Assembly (NCBI RefSeq): GCF_052115025.1
Contig: NZ_JBFRFW010000003.1
Span: 124,001 to 188,000, forward strand
Length of the DNA: 64,000 nt
Direction of reading: 5' to 3'
From: Bradyrhizobium_A sp052115025
Lineage (GTDB): Bacteria; Pseudomonadota; Alphaproteobacteria; Rhizobiales; Xanthobacteraceae
How positions within the stretch are numbered: the first letter of the stretch is position 1; every line of letters starts with the position of its first letter. Shown piece after piece: positions 50,816-59,083 of the stretch. Under the pieces are notes generated by a model, which was not told where the DNA came from, did no database searches, and saw only the letters and a list, made by a program, of their open reading frames with translations. Position numbers and translations under genes: made by a program.

Positions 50816-51682
50816 TCAGAGCATCGGCAAATGGCGTGGCGCCGGACCACGAGGAAAGGCAGCATCGAGGGCGGCGATGTCATCGGCGCTGAGCACAAGC
50901 CGCAGCGCGCCGGCATTGTCGGCGGCATGGGCGGCGGAGGCGGCTTTCGGGATCGGAAACACCGCGGGCCGCCGCGCCAGGAACGCCAGCGCCACCTGGC
51001 GCGCCGTCGCCTGATGGCGCACGGCCACCGCCGCCAGCGCCTTGCCGCCGGCGGAGCGGGCGTGCGGGAAGTCGTTGTGGCCGAACGGCGAATACGCCAC
51101 CACGGCGACACCATGGCGCTCGCACCACGGCATCACGCCATGCTCGATCGCCCGCTCGTTGAGATGATAGAGCACCTGGTTGCAGGCGATGCGGCCGGGA
51201 CCTGCGACCGCCAGCAGTTCATCGAGATCCTCGACATCGAAATTGCTGACGCCCCAGGAGCGGATCTTGCCGGCGGCGACCAGGTGCTCCAGCGCCGCGA
51301 CGGTATCTTCCAGCGGATGGTTGCCGCGCCAGTGCAGCAGGTAGCAATCCAGCCGGTCGGTCTTCAGCCGCGCCAGCGAGCGTTCGCAGGCGGTGACGGT
51401 GCCGCGCCGCGAGGCATTGCTCGGTAGCACCTTCGACACCAGGAAGCAGTCGTCGCGCCGCCCGGCGATGGCCTCGGCCACCACCAGCTCGGCATCGCCA
51501 TACATCTCTGCCGTGTCGATGTGGCTGATGCCGAGGTCGAGCCCGCGCTGCAGGCTCTCGATCGCCGCCTTGCGGTCACCGTGATCGATGTACCAGGTGC
51601 CTTGCCCGATGATCGAAACGGGATGGCCCGCGGGGCCAAACGGCCGCAGCGTCGAGGAAACCGTCGAGGCAGTCATGGGCAT
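50816..51682 (-). CDS. Aldo/keto reductase
   Basis: The 288-residue protein is an NADPH-dependent aldo/keto reductase. The catalytic tetrad is visible: Asp in HIDTAEMYG (with Tyr in the same segment), Lys in LVSKVLP and His in LLHWRG. GVSNFD and VFPIPKAAS are cofactor-binding motifs. Length is typical. It is 25 bases upstream of the gamma-glutamyltransferase start on the same strand and probably cotranscribed with it. Confidence 0.9.
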   Translation of the reverse strand: MPMTASTVSSTLRPFGPAGHPVSIIGQGTWYIDHGDRKAAIESLQRGLDLGISHIDTAEMYGDAELVVAEAIAGRRDDCFLVSKVLPSNASRRGTVTACERSLARLKTDRLDCYLLHWRGNHPLEDTVAALEHLVAAGKIRSWGVSNFDVEDLDELLAVAGPGRIACNQVLYHLNERAIEHGVMPWCERHGVAVVAYSPFGHNDFPHARSAGGKALAAVAVRHQATARQVALAFLARRPAVFPIPKAASAAHAADNAGALRLVLSADDIAALDAAFPRGPAPRHLPML

Positions 51683-51810
51683 TCACGCGAAGGCATCACC
51701 GAGGGGCCGTGGAGGCCACATTCCCTGCGGATCGGGAAGACTGTAGGCGGGACCGCCCCACCTTAAGTCCCGCGCGATGCCTCCGCAATCGTCCGCCGAC
51801 GCGAGAACGG

Positions 51811-52830
51811 CTACCCGGCGCCGACGAGCAGGCCGTGGGCCCGCCGGACATTGTCCAGGAATTGGCCGACGCTGTGCCGCCAAGTGAAGCCGAGGGCGTG
51901 ATTGCGACACTTGTCCCCGGGAATGTCGAGCGCCTGCAGGGCGGCGCGCCGCAGGTCGGGGTCGAGGCAGCCGCAGCCGGACTCGCCGAGCACGTCGAGC
52001 GGCCCCATCACCGGGAACGCCGCCACCGGCAGGCCACTGGCGAGCGCCTCGAGCAGGACGATGCCGAAGGTATCCGTGCGGCTCGGGAACACGAACACGT
52101 CGGCGGCGGCATAGACCTCCGCCAGTGCCTCGCCGGTGCGCTGACCGAGGAAATGCACGTCCGGAAACTGCGCCGGCAGGCGGTCGCGCAGCGGCCCATC
52201 GCCCACCACCACCTTCGAGCCCGGCAGGTCGAGGCCGAGAAACGCCTCGACGTTCTTCTCCACAGCCAGCCGCCCGACAAACAGGAACACCGGACGCGGA
52301 AAGCGCCGGGAGGGCCGCGGCCGGGGCCGGAACAGCTCGGCATCGACACCGCGCGACCACGGCATCAGCTTGGCAAAGCCGTGCGCCGCGAGATCGCGCG
52401 CCAGCGACGGCGAACCCACCATGGTGCCATCGCCGCTGTTGTGAAAGCGGCGCAGCGCCGCGTAGCTCAGCGCCAGCGGCACCGGCAGCCTTGCCGCGAG
52501 ATATTCGGGAAAGCGGGTGTGATAGCTGGTGGTGAAGGCGTGGCCGTCCTTGCGGCAGACATGCCGCGCCACCCAGCCGATCGGGCCTTCGGTGGCGATG
52601 TGCACGGCGTCGGCGCGCGAAGCGGCGATGGCACGGCGCACCGCGTCCGGCCGCGGCCACGCCAGACGGATCTCGCGATAGCCAGGCAACGGCAGCGTCG
52701 GAAAATCGTCGGGCGTGAGGAAATGCACCGCGGCGCCGAATGCCGGCGCTTCGCGGGCGAGGTGCTCGAGCGAGCGCACCACGCCATTGACCTGCGGCCG
52801 CCAGGCATCGGTGACGACCAGGATGCGCAT
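51811..52830 (-). CDS. GT4 glycosyltransferase, Agt-like glycolipid synthase candidate
   Basis: The 339-residue protein is a GT-B/GT4 glycosyltransferase: RILVVTDAWRPQVNGVVRSLEHL, TSYHTRFPEYLAARLP, FLFVGRLAVEKN, VVGDGPLR, VFLGQRTGEAL-type region and the nucleotide-sugar site SRTDTFGIVLLEALASGLPV. Enzymes with this N-terminus glycosylate diacylglycerol or other lipids in alphaproteobacteria. It overlaps the PlcP-like gene by one base (ATGA/TGATG). That link suggests it uses the diacylglycerol released by PlcP; this is inference. The ATG at 52830 is preferred over a GTG at 52833. Confidence 0.8.
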   Translation of the reverse strand: MRILVVTDAWRPQVNGVVRSLEHLAREAPAFGAAVHFLTPDDFPTLPLPGYREIRLAWPRPDAVRRAIAASRADAVHIATEGPIGWVARHVCRKDGHAFTTSYHTRFPEYLAARLPVPLALSYAALRRFHNSGDGTMVGSPSLARDLAAHGFAKLMPWSRGVDAELFRPRPRPSRRFPRPVFLFVGRLAVEKNVEAFLGLDLPGSKVVVGDGPLRDRLPAQFPDVHFLGQRTGEALAEVYAAADVFVFPSRTDTFGIVLLEALASGLPVAAFPVMGPLDVLGESGCGCLDPDLRRAALQALDIPGDKCRNHALGFTWRHSVGQFLDNVRRAHGLLVGAG

Positions 52831-53906
52831 CACGCCGCCTTCGCCAGCGGCTCGGCCGCCGCCGCCGCGGCATGCTGATGCTGCGGCCGTGGCCAGTGGA
52901 CGATCTCGAACCGCCCGTCGGCATGCTCGACGACCGCCGAGCAGGATTCCACCCAGTCGCCGGTGTTGATGTAACGCACGCCGAAGCTGTCGTGCATGAC
53001 CGGATGGTGGATGTGGCCGCAGATCACACCCTGCACATCATGGCGCCGGGCCGCCGCACACAGTTCCTGCTCGAAATGGCCGATATGGCTGACCGCCTTC
53101 TTCACGCTCGCCTTGGCCCAGGCCGAGAACGACCAGTAGGGCAGCCCGCAGCGCGCACGGATCCGGTTGAGGCCGGCGTTCAGCACCAGCGCGGTGCGGT
53201 AGGCCCAGTCGCCGACCAGCGCCAGCCAGCGGGCGCGGCGCATCACGACATCGAACTGATCACCATGGATCACCAGATAATCGCGCCCGTCGGCGCCGTG
53301 ATGGATGGCATGATCGACGAGTGCGATGCTGCCGAACATCGTACCGGCATGGGCGCGCAGGAAATCGTCGTGGTTGCCCGGCAGATACACCAGCCGGACC
53401 CCACGGCGCGCCTGGTCCAGCAGTTCCTGCACCACGTCCTGATGGGCCTGCGGCCAGTAGCAGTCAGCATTGAGGCGCCAGCCGTCGAGCATGTCGCCGA
53501 CCATGAACACGGTCTCGGCATCGTAGCGGCGCAGGCACGCCAGCAGCAGCTCCGCCTGGCTGCCGCGGGTGCCGAGATGGGCGTCAGAGACAAACAGGGT
53601 CCGGACACGCACGGTCTCCCGAGGCGGTGGCGACATGTCAGGGGCCGGGGGCGGCGCGGCGGCCTCACGCAGCAATGTCGCCATCACGCTCGCAAGGCCC
53701 GCCATCGCCTGGGAGGCGTCGCGGGCGACGGTCTTGCGCACGGTGGCACGCTGCCAGCCGATCCCGGCCGCGAACGCCAGCAGCGCCAGCGCCGCGCCCC
53801 AGTAGCGCCCGGCCACCATCGTGCTGGCGAGCTGATGGCCGGAGAGCAGGATCGCCGCCACCACCACGGCACCGGGCACAGCGGAACGCGACAACGACAG
53901 CTTCAT
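52830..53906 (-). CDS. PlcP/LpxH-like metallophosphoesterase with N-terminal membrane segments
   Basis: The 358-residue protein has a complete binuclear metallophosphoesterase core from about residue 102: LFVSDAHLGTRG, VGDMLDGWRL, LPGNHDD, IHGDQFD and CGHIHHP. The YINTGDWVESCSAVVE stretch is shared with the rhizobial PlcP/UDP-2,3-diacylglucosamine-pyrophosphatase-like group, in which PlcP of Sinorhizobium degrades phospholipid under phosphate limitation. The first 95 residues add two membrane helices (AVVVAAILLSG and GAALALLAFAAGIGW) not present in ordinary PlcP. GGAGG lies before the ATG at 53906. It is linked by overlap to the GT4 gene. Confidence 0.83.
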   Translation of the reverse strand: MKLSLSRSAVPGAVVVAAILLSGHQLASTMVAGRYWGAALALLAFAAGIGWQRATVRKTVARDASQAMAGLASVMATLLREAAAPPPAPDMSPPPRETVRVRTLFVSDAHLGTRGSQAELLLACLRRYDAETVFMVGDMLDGWRLNADCYWPQAHQDVVQELLDQARRGVRLVYLPGNHDDFLRAHAGTMFGSIALVDHAIHHGADGRDYLVIHGDQFDVVMRRARWLALVGDWAYRTALVLNAGLNRIRARCGLPYWSFSAWAKASVKKAVSHIGHFEQELCAAARRHDVQGVICGHIHHPVMHDSFGVRYINTGDWVESCSAVVEHADGRFEIVHWPRPQHQHAAAAAAEPLAKAA

Positions 53907-53969
53907 GTCCACCTCCACATCAGCTTCCAGCTCTGCTTCCACAAGTCCGCTTCAAGTCGGCATGCACCG

Positions 53970-54599
53970 TCAGCCGCGATCCGCCACCAGCGCGCGGCGC
54001 TGCATGACGCGCGACCGGCACACGCGCACCACGACGAGAATCAACGTTTCGGCGGCAATCAGCGCGATGGCCGTCCAGAAGCCGACCACAGTGACATCAT
54101 GACCACTGCTGCGCAGCATGTAGCCGAGGCTGAGAAACGGCATGTTCCAGATCAGCGCGCCGAGCGCCGTTGCAACGGTGAAAGCCAGCAGATCGAGCCG
54201 CAGCACGCCTGCCGGCAGGGCGAGATAGACCCGCGCCACCGGCACGGTCTGGCCGAACAGCGTCACCCAGAAATGGTTGTTGCGATAGGCATCGGTGAGC
54301 CGCTGATAGAGCTCGGGCCGCAGAAACACATATTTGCCGAAGCGCGCGACCAGCCGGGCGACGCGCGCGCCGCCCACGGCGCGGCCAAAGCCATACCAGG
54401 CGAGCGCGCCGCCGACCGAGCCGGCGACCGTGACGATGACGAGCAGCGCCAGCGCGGTGCCGTCCATCGCCGTCGTGCCGAGCAGCATCAGCAGCACATA
54501 GGACGGCACGATCGGCACGAATTTTTCGGCGAAGGCCAGTGCGCCGACTCCGGCGAGGCCGAAACCGAGCCATGTCGAGAACAGTGCCGCGGCGTCCAT
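53970..54599 (-). CDS. DedA-family membrane protein
   Basis: The 209-residue protein has four to five membrane helices and the DedA signatures FAEKFVPIVPSYVLLMLLG and FGQTVPVARVYLALPAGVLR, the latter near the conserved Arg. DedA proteins are inner-membrane lipid or proton-motive-force-linked transporters (undecaprenyl phosphate flippase activity is known for some). The ATG at 54599 is preferred over a longer frame. It lies 13 bases after the methyltransferase stop and 63 before the PlcP-like start. Confidence 0.85.
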   Translation of the reverse strand: MDAAALFSTWLGFGLAGVGALAFAEKFVPIVPSYVLLMLLGTTAMDGTALALLVIVTVAGSVGGALAWYGFGRAVGGARVARLVARFGKYVFLRPELYQRLTDAYRNNHFWVTLFGQTVPVARVYLALPAGVLRLDLLAFTVATALGALIWNMPFLSLGYMLRSSGHDVTVVGFWTAIALIAAETLILVVVRVCRSRVMQRRALVADRG

Positions 54600-54612
54600 C
54601 ACAGCCTCGCTG

Positions 54613-55203
54613 TCATGTGGCCGCCGGCTGCCGCCGTGCGATGCGATAGACCGACGCCGGCGGCACATTGCGCATGGTCTGCCCGATGCGCACCGCCTCG
54701 AGATCGAGCGCGCGCAGGATCGCGTCCGGCACCGGGCAGCGCGGCCCGTAGGTAATCTGGTAGAACGCGCCGCCCGGACGCAGATAGTGAAACGCGCCGC
54801 TCATGATCGCCGTGACCTTGCGCGGCGGCATGGTCAGAAGTCCGAGGCCACTGACCACGGCGCCGACCGTTCCCGGTTCGAACAGCTGATACTTCTCGAT
54901 CCATGACGCATCCATCCAGAGGATGCGCGCCTGCGGAAACCGCTCCAGCAGCAGCCGCACGAAATCCGAGCCGTACTCGATCAGCGTCAGGTCCTGCTCG
55001 CGCACGCCGCGTTCGAGCAGCGCATAGGTGAAGGGGCCGGTGCCCGGGCCAAGCTCGAGCACCCGACCGGTCTGTGCATCGATCTCCTGCGTCATCAACG
55101 CAGCCACCGCGGGCCCCGATGGCGCAACCGCGGCGACGCGGATGGGATTGCGGACCCAGGCGGACAGGAACGGCAAAACGTCGGCGAATTGCATTGCGAT
55201 CAT
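54613..55203 (-). CDS. SAM methyltransferase, PmtA-like (phospholipid N-methylation)
   Basis: The 196-residue protein has a class I SAM-binding motif VLELGPGTGPFTYALL and an N-terminal FADVLPFLSAWVRNPIRVAAVAPSG segment; this FLxxWVRNP..AAVAPS pattern is typical of the Sinorhizobium-type PmtA, which converts phosphatidylethanolamine towards phosphatidylcholine. Length also fits. It starts at 55203 (or ATG 55194) and heads the operon with DedA, PlcP-like and GT4 genes. The substrate is not proven; rRNA- or quinone-methylating relatives exist. Confidence 0.75.
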   Translation of the reverse strand: MIAMQFADVLPFLSAWVRNPIRVAAVAPSGPAVAALMTQEIDAQTGRVLELGPGTGPFTYALLERGVREQDLTLIEYGSDFVRLLLERFPQARILWMDASWIEKYQLFEPGTVGAVVSGLGLLTMPPRKVTAIMSGAFHYLRPGGAFYQITYGPRCPVPDAILRALDLEAVRIGQTMRNVPPASVYRIARRQPAAT

Positions 55204-55522
55204 TCCATGCTACGTGAACGCTGCGCCGGCCAGCGAGGGGCTGGCCGGCCGGCGCGCGTCTTCCACCGATCCGCATCCGCTGCGCTGAACAGAGCCTTTA
55301 CGCTGAACAGCGCCTTGGCGGCATCGAGCGCCGGAGTTCGACTCACCCGATCGATCGGCATGCGCCGTATCCCATGGCTGGATTGCGCTAATCTGTCGTG
55401 ATGCGGCGTGCTTCGGGAATGAAAGGTGCCGCCCGGCGGGACGGCTGCCGCAAGGTTGCCTTAATGCGGTGCCGATAAATGCGGCGCGCACATTCGGGCG
55501 CGGGGACCGAAAGACAACATCG
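55204..55522. other. Divergent spacer with an 18-base direct repeat
   Basis: No gene is supported in these 319 bases between the lipid operon and the two-component pair. CGCTGAACAG occurs at 55283-55292 and again at 55301-55310, an 18-base period. This is roughly 80-110 bases upstream of the lipid operon start. It does not match the PHO box, which has an 11-base period. Confidence 0.4.
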
Positions 55523-56197
55523 ATGCGAATTCTCTTGGTGGAGGACCAGCCGGAAATGGCCTCCGCGTTGCGTGTCGCCCTGACGCGCCACGACATGGTG
55601 ATCGACCACGCACTCAACCTGTCCGAGGCCGAGATCTTCGCCGCCGACGGTAATCATGATGCCGTGGTGCTGGATCGCCGGCTGCCGGACGGCGACGGCC
55701 TGTCGCTCGTGCCCAAGCTGCGTGCGAACGGCAACGCCGTACCGGTGCTGGTGCTGACCGCACGCGCCGATCTCGCCGACCGCATCGCCGGCCTTGACAA
55801 GGGCGCGGATGACTATCTTGCCAAGCCGTTCGCACTCGAGGAGCTGCTGGCACGGCTGCGGGCGCTGCTGCGCCGCCCCGTCAACATGCGCTCCGATGTC
55901 GTCCGTGTCGGCCGCCTCGCGTTCGACCTCACCCATCGCGAGGCCAACGTCGATGGCAACGCCCTCGAGCTGCCGCGGCGCGAGCTGCTGGTGCTGGAGA
56001 CGTTGGTGCGCAGGATGGGCCGCATGGTGCAGCGCGGCTCGCTGATGGAGGCGGTGTTCGGCCTCGACGACGACGTCCAGCCCAATGCGCTCGACACCCA
56101 CATCTCGCGCCTGCGTCGCAAGCTGACGGACTCCGGCGCCGGCGTCACCATCAACGGCGTGCGCGGCGTCGGCTATCTGCTGCGTGAGACACCGTGA
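55523..56197 (+). CDS. OmpR-family response regulator
   Basis: The 224-residue protein has a receiver domain (MRILLVEDQPEMASALRVAL, phosphoacceptor Asp51 in VVLDRRLPDGDG, LTARAD, DDYLAKPF) and a C-terminal OmpR winged-HTH (VQPNALDTHISRLRRKL, INGVRGVGYLLR). The ATG at 55523 is set by the receiver fold. Its last four bases overlap the histidine kinase GTG, so they form one unit. Confidence 0.93.
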   Translation: MRILLVEDQPEMASALRVALTRHDMVIDHALNLSEAEIFAADGNHDAVVLDRRLPDGDGLSLVPKLRANGNAVPVLVLTARADLADRIAGLDKGADDYLAKPFALEELLARLRALLRRPVNMRSDVVRVGRLAFDLTHREANVDGNALELPRRELLVLETLVRRMGRMVQRGSLMEAVFGLDDDVQPNALDTHISRLRRKLTDSGAGVTINGVRGVGYLLRETP

Positions 56198-57591
56198 GCG
56201 TGCTGCGGCCGCGCTCGCTGAAATGGCGCCTGGTCGGGCGCCTGGTGGCGATGCAGACCGTGATGCTGACGTTGCTGGTGATGCTGATCCTGCCGGTCAC
56301 CGCGGTGCTGTGGCGCAGCGGCCTGCTCGACAGCTATGAGGGCAGCACCCTCGATATCCTGAAAGACGCGATCGCCCGCGACGCTTCCGGCCGGCTGGTG
56401 GTGCACACCACGCCGGATCTCGCGACCCTCAAGGCCGAGGTCTCGGACCTGTGGTTCGTGGCGCGCGACGCGCAGGGACAGCAGATCTCGGAAGGCACGG
56501 TGCCGCCCGACTTCGAGCCGATCGCCCGCGCGCTCGACCATGTCAGCGACGCCCGTCTCGGCTTCGGCGAGGGCTTGCCGCCGGCCGGTGTCGTGAAGTG
56601 GGTGGAGACCGAAGCCGGCAAGGTGCAGATCCTCACCGGCACGCGCGGGCGCATGTCGGTGCGCAAGATCTTCTCGGTGACGCAGCTGCTGTTCCTCAAC
56701 GTCATCCTGCCGCTGGTGGCGCTGATGGCGCTGGCGACGCTGGTGGCGACACCACTGGTGGTGCGCCGCGCCATCACCGGCCTGCGCCAGACCGCCGCGC
56801 AGGCCGAGCACATCGATATCGACCGGCGTGGCCTGCAGCTGCCGCTCGACACCGTGCCCGCCGAGATCGTGCCGCTGGTGCGGGCGATCAACGGCGCGCT
56901 GACGCGGCTCGACAAGGGTTATGAACGGCACCGGCGCTTCCTCAGCGATGCCGCCCACGAGCTGCGCACGCCGATCGCCATTCTGTCCACCCGCGTGTCG
57001 TCGCTGCCGCCCGGCCCCGAAAAGGCGCGGCTGCTCGAGGACGCCACGCGGCTGACGGTGATGACCGGCCAGCTGCTCGACCTGCAGCGCCTCGACCAGA
57101 AGGCCGACGCGTTCGGCCCGGTCGACCTTGTCGCGCTGTCGCAACGCGTGGTGCTGGATCTCGCGCCGCTCGCCTTCAACGCCGGCTACGAGATGGCGTT
57201 CGAGCCGCAGACTGACGCGGTGATGGTCAAGGGCGACCAGATGTCGATCGAGCGCGCGCTGACCAACCTCGTGCAGAACGCCATTGACCATGGCGGCCGC
57301 CGCGGCACCATCGCCATCATTGTGACCACCGCTGGCCGGATCGAGGTGTCCGACGAGGGCGACGGCATCCCCCCCGAGGAGCGCGACCACATCTTCGAAC
57401 CGTTCTATCGCCTGCAGGAGGGCGGCCAGGGCGCGGGCCTCGGCCTCGACCTGGTGCAGAAGATCATGCACCTGCACGGCGGCCGCATCGAGGCCGACGC
57501 CAGCCGCTCCGGCGGCGCCTGCCTGCGGCTGATCTTCCCGGCCGTCGAGGCTGCCGGCCCGGCGCCTGCGGCGCAGGTCGCCACCGCATAA
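56194..57591 (+). CDS. Two-component sensor histidine kinase
   Basis: The 465-residue kinase has two N-terminal membrane helices flanking a periplasmic sensor region (about residues 45-165), a HAMP-like linker and the kinase core: H-box SDAAHELRTPIAIL, N-box NLVQNAIDHGG, G1 DEGDGIPP, F-box FEPFYR and G2 GAGLGLDLV. It starts with GTG, overlapping the response-regulator stop by four bases. It sits beside the lipid operon (divergent), which may hint at envelope sensing; the signal is unknown. Confidence 0.92.
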   Translation: MSVLRPRSLKWRLVGRLVAMQTVMLTLLVMLILPVTAVLWRSGLLDSYEGSTLDILKDAIARDASGRLVVHTTPDLATLKAEVSDLWFVARDAQGQQISEGTVPPDFEPIARALDHVSDARLGFGEGLPPAGVVKWVETEAGKVQILTGTRGRMSVRKIFSVTQLLFLNVILPLVALMALATLVATPLVVRRAITGLRQTAAQAEHIDIDRRGLQLPLDTVPAEIVPLVRAINGALTRLDKGYERHRRFLSDAAHELRTPIAILSTRVSSLPPGPEKARLLEDATRLTVMTGQLLDLQRLDQKADAFGPVDLVALSQRVVLDLAPLAFNAGYEMAFEPQTDAVMVKGDQMSIERALTNLVQNAIDHGGRRGTIAIIVTTAGRIEVSDEGDGIPPEERDHIFEPFYRLQEGGQGAGLGLDLVQKIMHLHGGRIEADASRSGGACLRLIFPAVEAAGPAPAAQVATA

Positions 57592-58024
57592 CGGCTCCGC
57601 ATGGGTCGTCTCAGGCGCCTTGTCTGACTGCGCGCTGCCGCTGTTCGCGGCGCTCGCGATCGTCGGCCTGCCGCCACCGCAGATCATGCGCCCCGCCCGC
57701 CCCAGCAGCATCAGGAGGAGACGGTGCGGCCGGAGCGGTGAAGACAACGCTGAGGATTGCTGATCGACTTTCGATGATGCTATTGAATGCGAGACGCGTC
57801 AGAATTCGCGAGCTGTGCATTTCATGGCCATCAACACATCCCGCTCCCCATAATGGCCACTACCACTCTTCAGCGCTCCAGCGAGGATATTTGAAGCTCG
57901 CCCTCCTTCCTTGTGACCGGCGCACACTCAGCCGTCGCGAAGCCCCACTCGAATACCTCTTCTCAGAATCTGCCTAACCGACCTTCCTTCTTCTTTTCGA
58001 TTGCACCGCTCTGGAGTGAGCTTC
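57592..58024. other. 433-base spacer with a shift to lower GC
   Basis: No gene is supported. The first 150 bases look like decayed GC-rich coding sequence, but I cannot assign a family. From about 57740 the composition is clearly less GC-rich than the neighbouring coding DNA, and this continues into the following secreted protein gene. GGAG lies about eight bases before the next ATG (58025). Confidence 0.4.
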
Positions 58025-59065
58025 ATGAAGCGATATTTTGCCCTCGCGACCCTGGCACTTGGTTTTCTTGGCGGCGCGCCGGCTCTGGCGCAGACGCCCG
58101 CCAAGATGACGTTGACAGGCGTCCCGCCACGGCAAGACGCGATTTTCCTGTCCGGCAACGCCTGGTCCGTCTTCGCCAGTGGAACGATCGACAAGGATGC
58201 AGCCGCGCGGCTGAGCGCCTACATCAAGTCGAACGACATTCCCCAGGGATCTCAGATCTTTCTCAACGCGACCGACGGCGATACGCCTGCAGCCATTGCG
58301 CTCGGCAAGGTCATTCGTGATAACGACCTCTCCACTTATGTCGGGACACAAAAGGCTGCCGGCAAGCGAAATTCAGCGCCCGGACAGTGCCTCGATGCCT
58401 GCGCTCTTGCTTTCATGGGGGGTAAATTCCGGTACGCACCCGACAAGTCGCGCTACGGTTTCCGCCGCGCCATTGCTCAGGATCCTACCGTCGCCCGGTA
58501 TCTCCAGGAGATGGAGATCAACAGCGGAGCCCTGAGCATCCCCGGTTCGGCCAGCGACCCGAACTTCATTGAACCGACATTGGCTCAGCTGAATCAATTC
58601 GACGTCACAAACAACGGCAAGACCCGCACCACCTGGACCGTGCACACGCTCAAGGCCGACAGCCCTGGAGATGTCGACGTCACCTATCTCAAGGGACAGC
58701 GCGACACGACGCAGGGCATCAACAAATTCATCCTCCAGTGCATCAAGAAAAAGCTGCAGCTCCTCGTCATCTTCGACCCGCAGGGCCGTGAGGATGAATA
58801 CATGGCCTACAACGTCGACTACCTCTTCATCGACGGCAAGAAGACGCAAATTGACAAGTCCCGCCTGAACCGCCAGGTCGTCAACGGCTGGATCAATGCG
58901 GGCTACCGATTGACGGATGCACAGATTGCGGCCATCGCCCAGGCGAAGACGCTCGGCGTGGTGAGTCTGCCGACGCCTCAAGCCGGAATGTTCGCGGGCT
59001 TCGATTCCCTTCCGGTCGACAGTCCGGACACCATCGGCAACTTCGTGCAATCCTGCAAAGGCTGA
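58025..59065 (+). CDS. Exported ClpP/crotonase-fold protein with altered active site
   Basis: The 346-residue protein has a signal peptide ending APALAQ. Residues 40-150 follow the pattern of the secreted ClpP-like family (COG3904): SVFASGTIDKDAAARLSAYI, IFLNATDGDTPAAIALGKVIRDNDLSTYVG, then QCLDACALAFMGGKFRYAPDKSRYGFRR. In that family the text usually reads LNSPGG, CxSAC and GVH; here Ser becomes Asp124 and His becomes Arg147, and SPGG becomes ATDGD. So peptidase activity is unlikely. The last 150 residues are unfamiliar. Lower GC than its neighbours hints at recent arrival. Confidence 0.75.
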   Translation: MKRYFALATLALGFLGGAPALAQTPAKMTLTGVPPRQDAIFLSGNAWSVFASGTIDKDAAARLSAYIKSNDIPQGSQIFLNATDGDTPAAIALGKVIRDNDLSTYVGTQKAAGKRNSAPGQCLDACALAFMGGKFRYAPDKSRYGFRRAIAQDPTVARYLQEMEINSGALSIPGSASDPNFIEPTLAQLNQFDVTNNGKTRTTWTVHTLKADSPGDVDVTYLKGQRDTTQGINKFILQCIKKKLQLLVIFDPQGREDEYMAYNVDYLFIDGKKTQIDKSRLNRQVVNGWINAGYRLTDAQIAAIAQAKTLGVVSLPTPQAGMFAGFDSLPVDSPDTIGNFVQSCKG

Positions 59066-59083
59066 CGGCGCGCGGCAGCCGCC

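Noticed and set aside
55204..55522. PHO box upstream of the lipid-remodelling operon
   Set aside because: No pair of CTGTCAT-like repeats with 11-base period is present; only the 18-base direct repeat was found.
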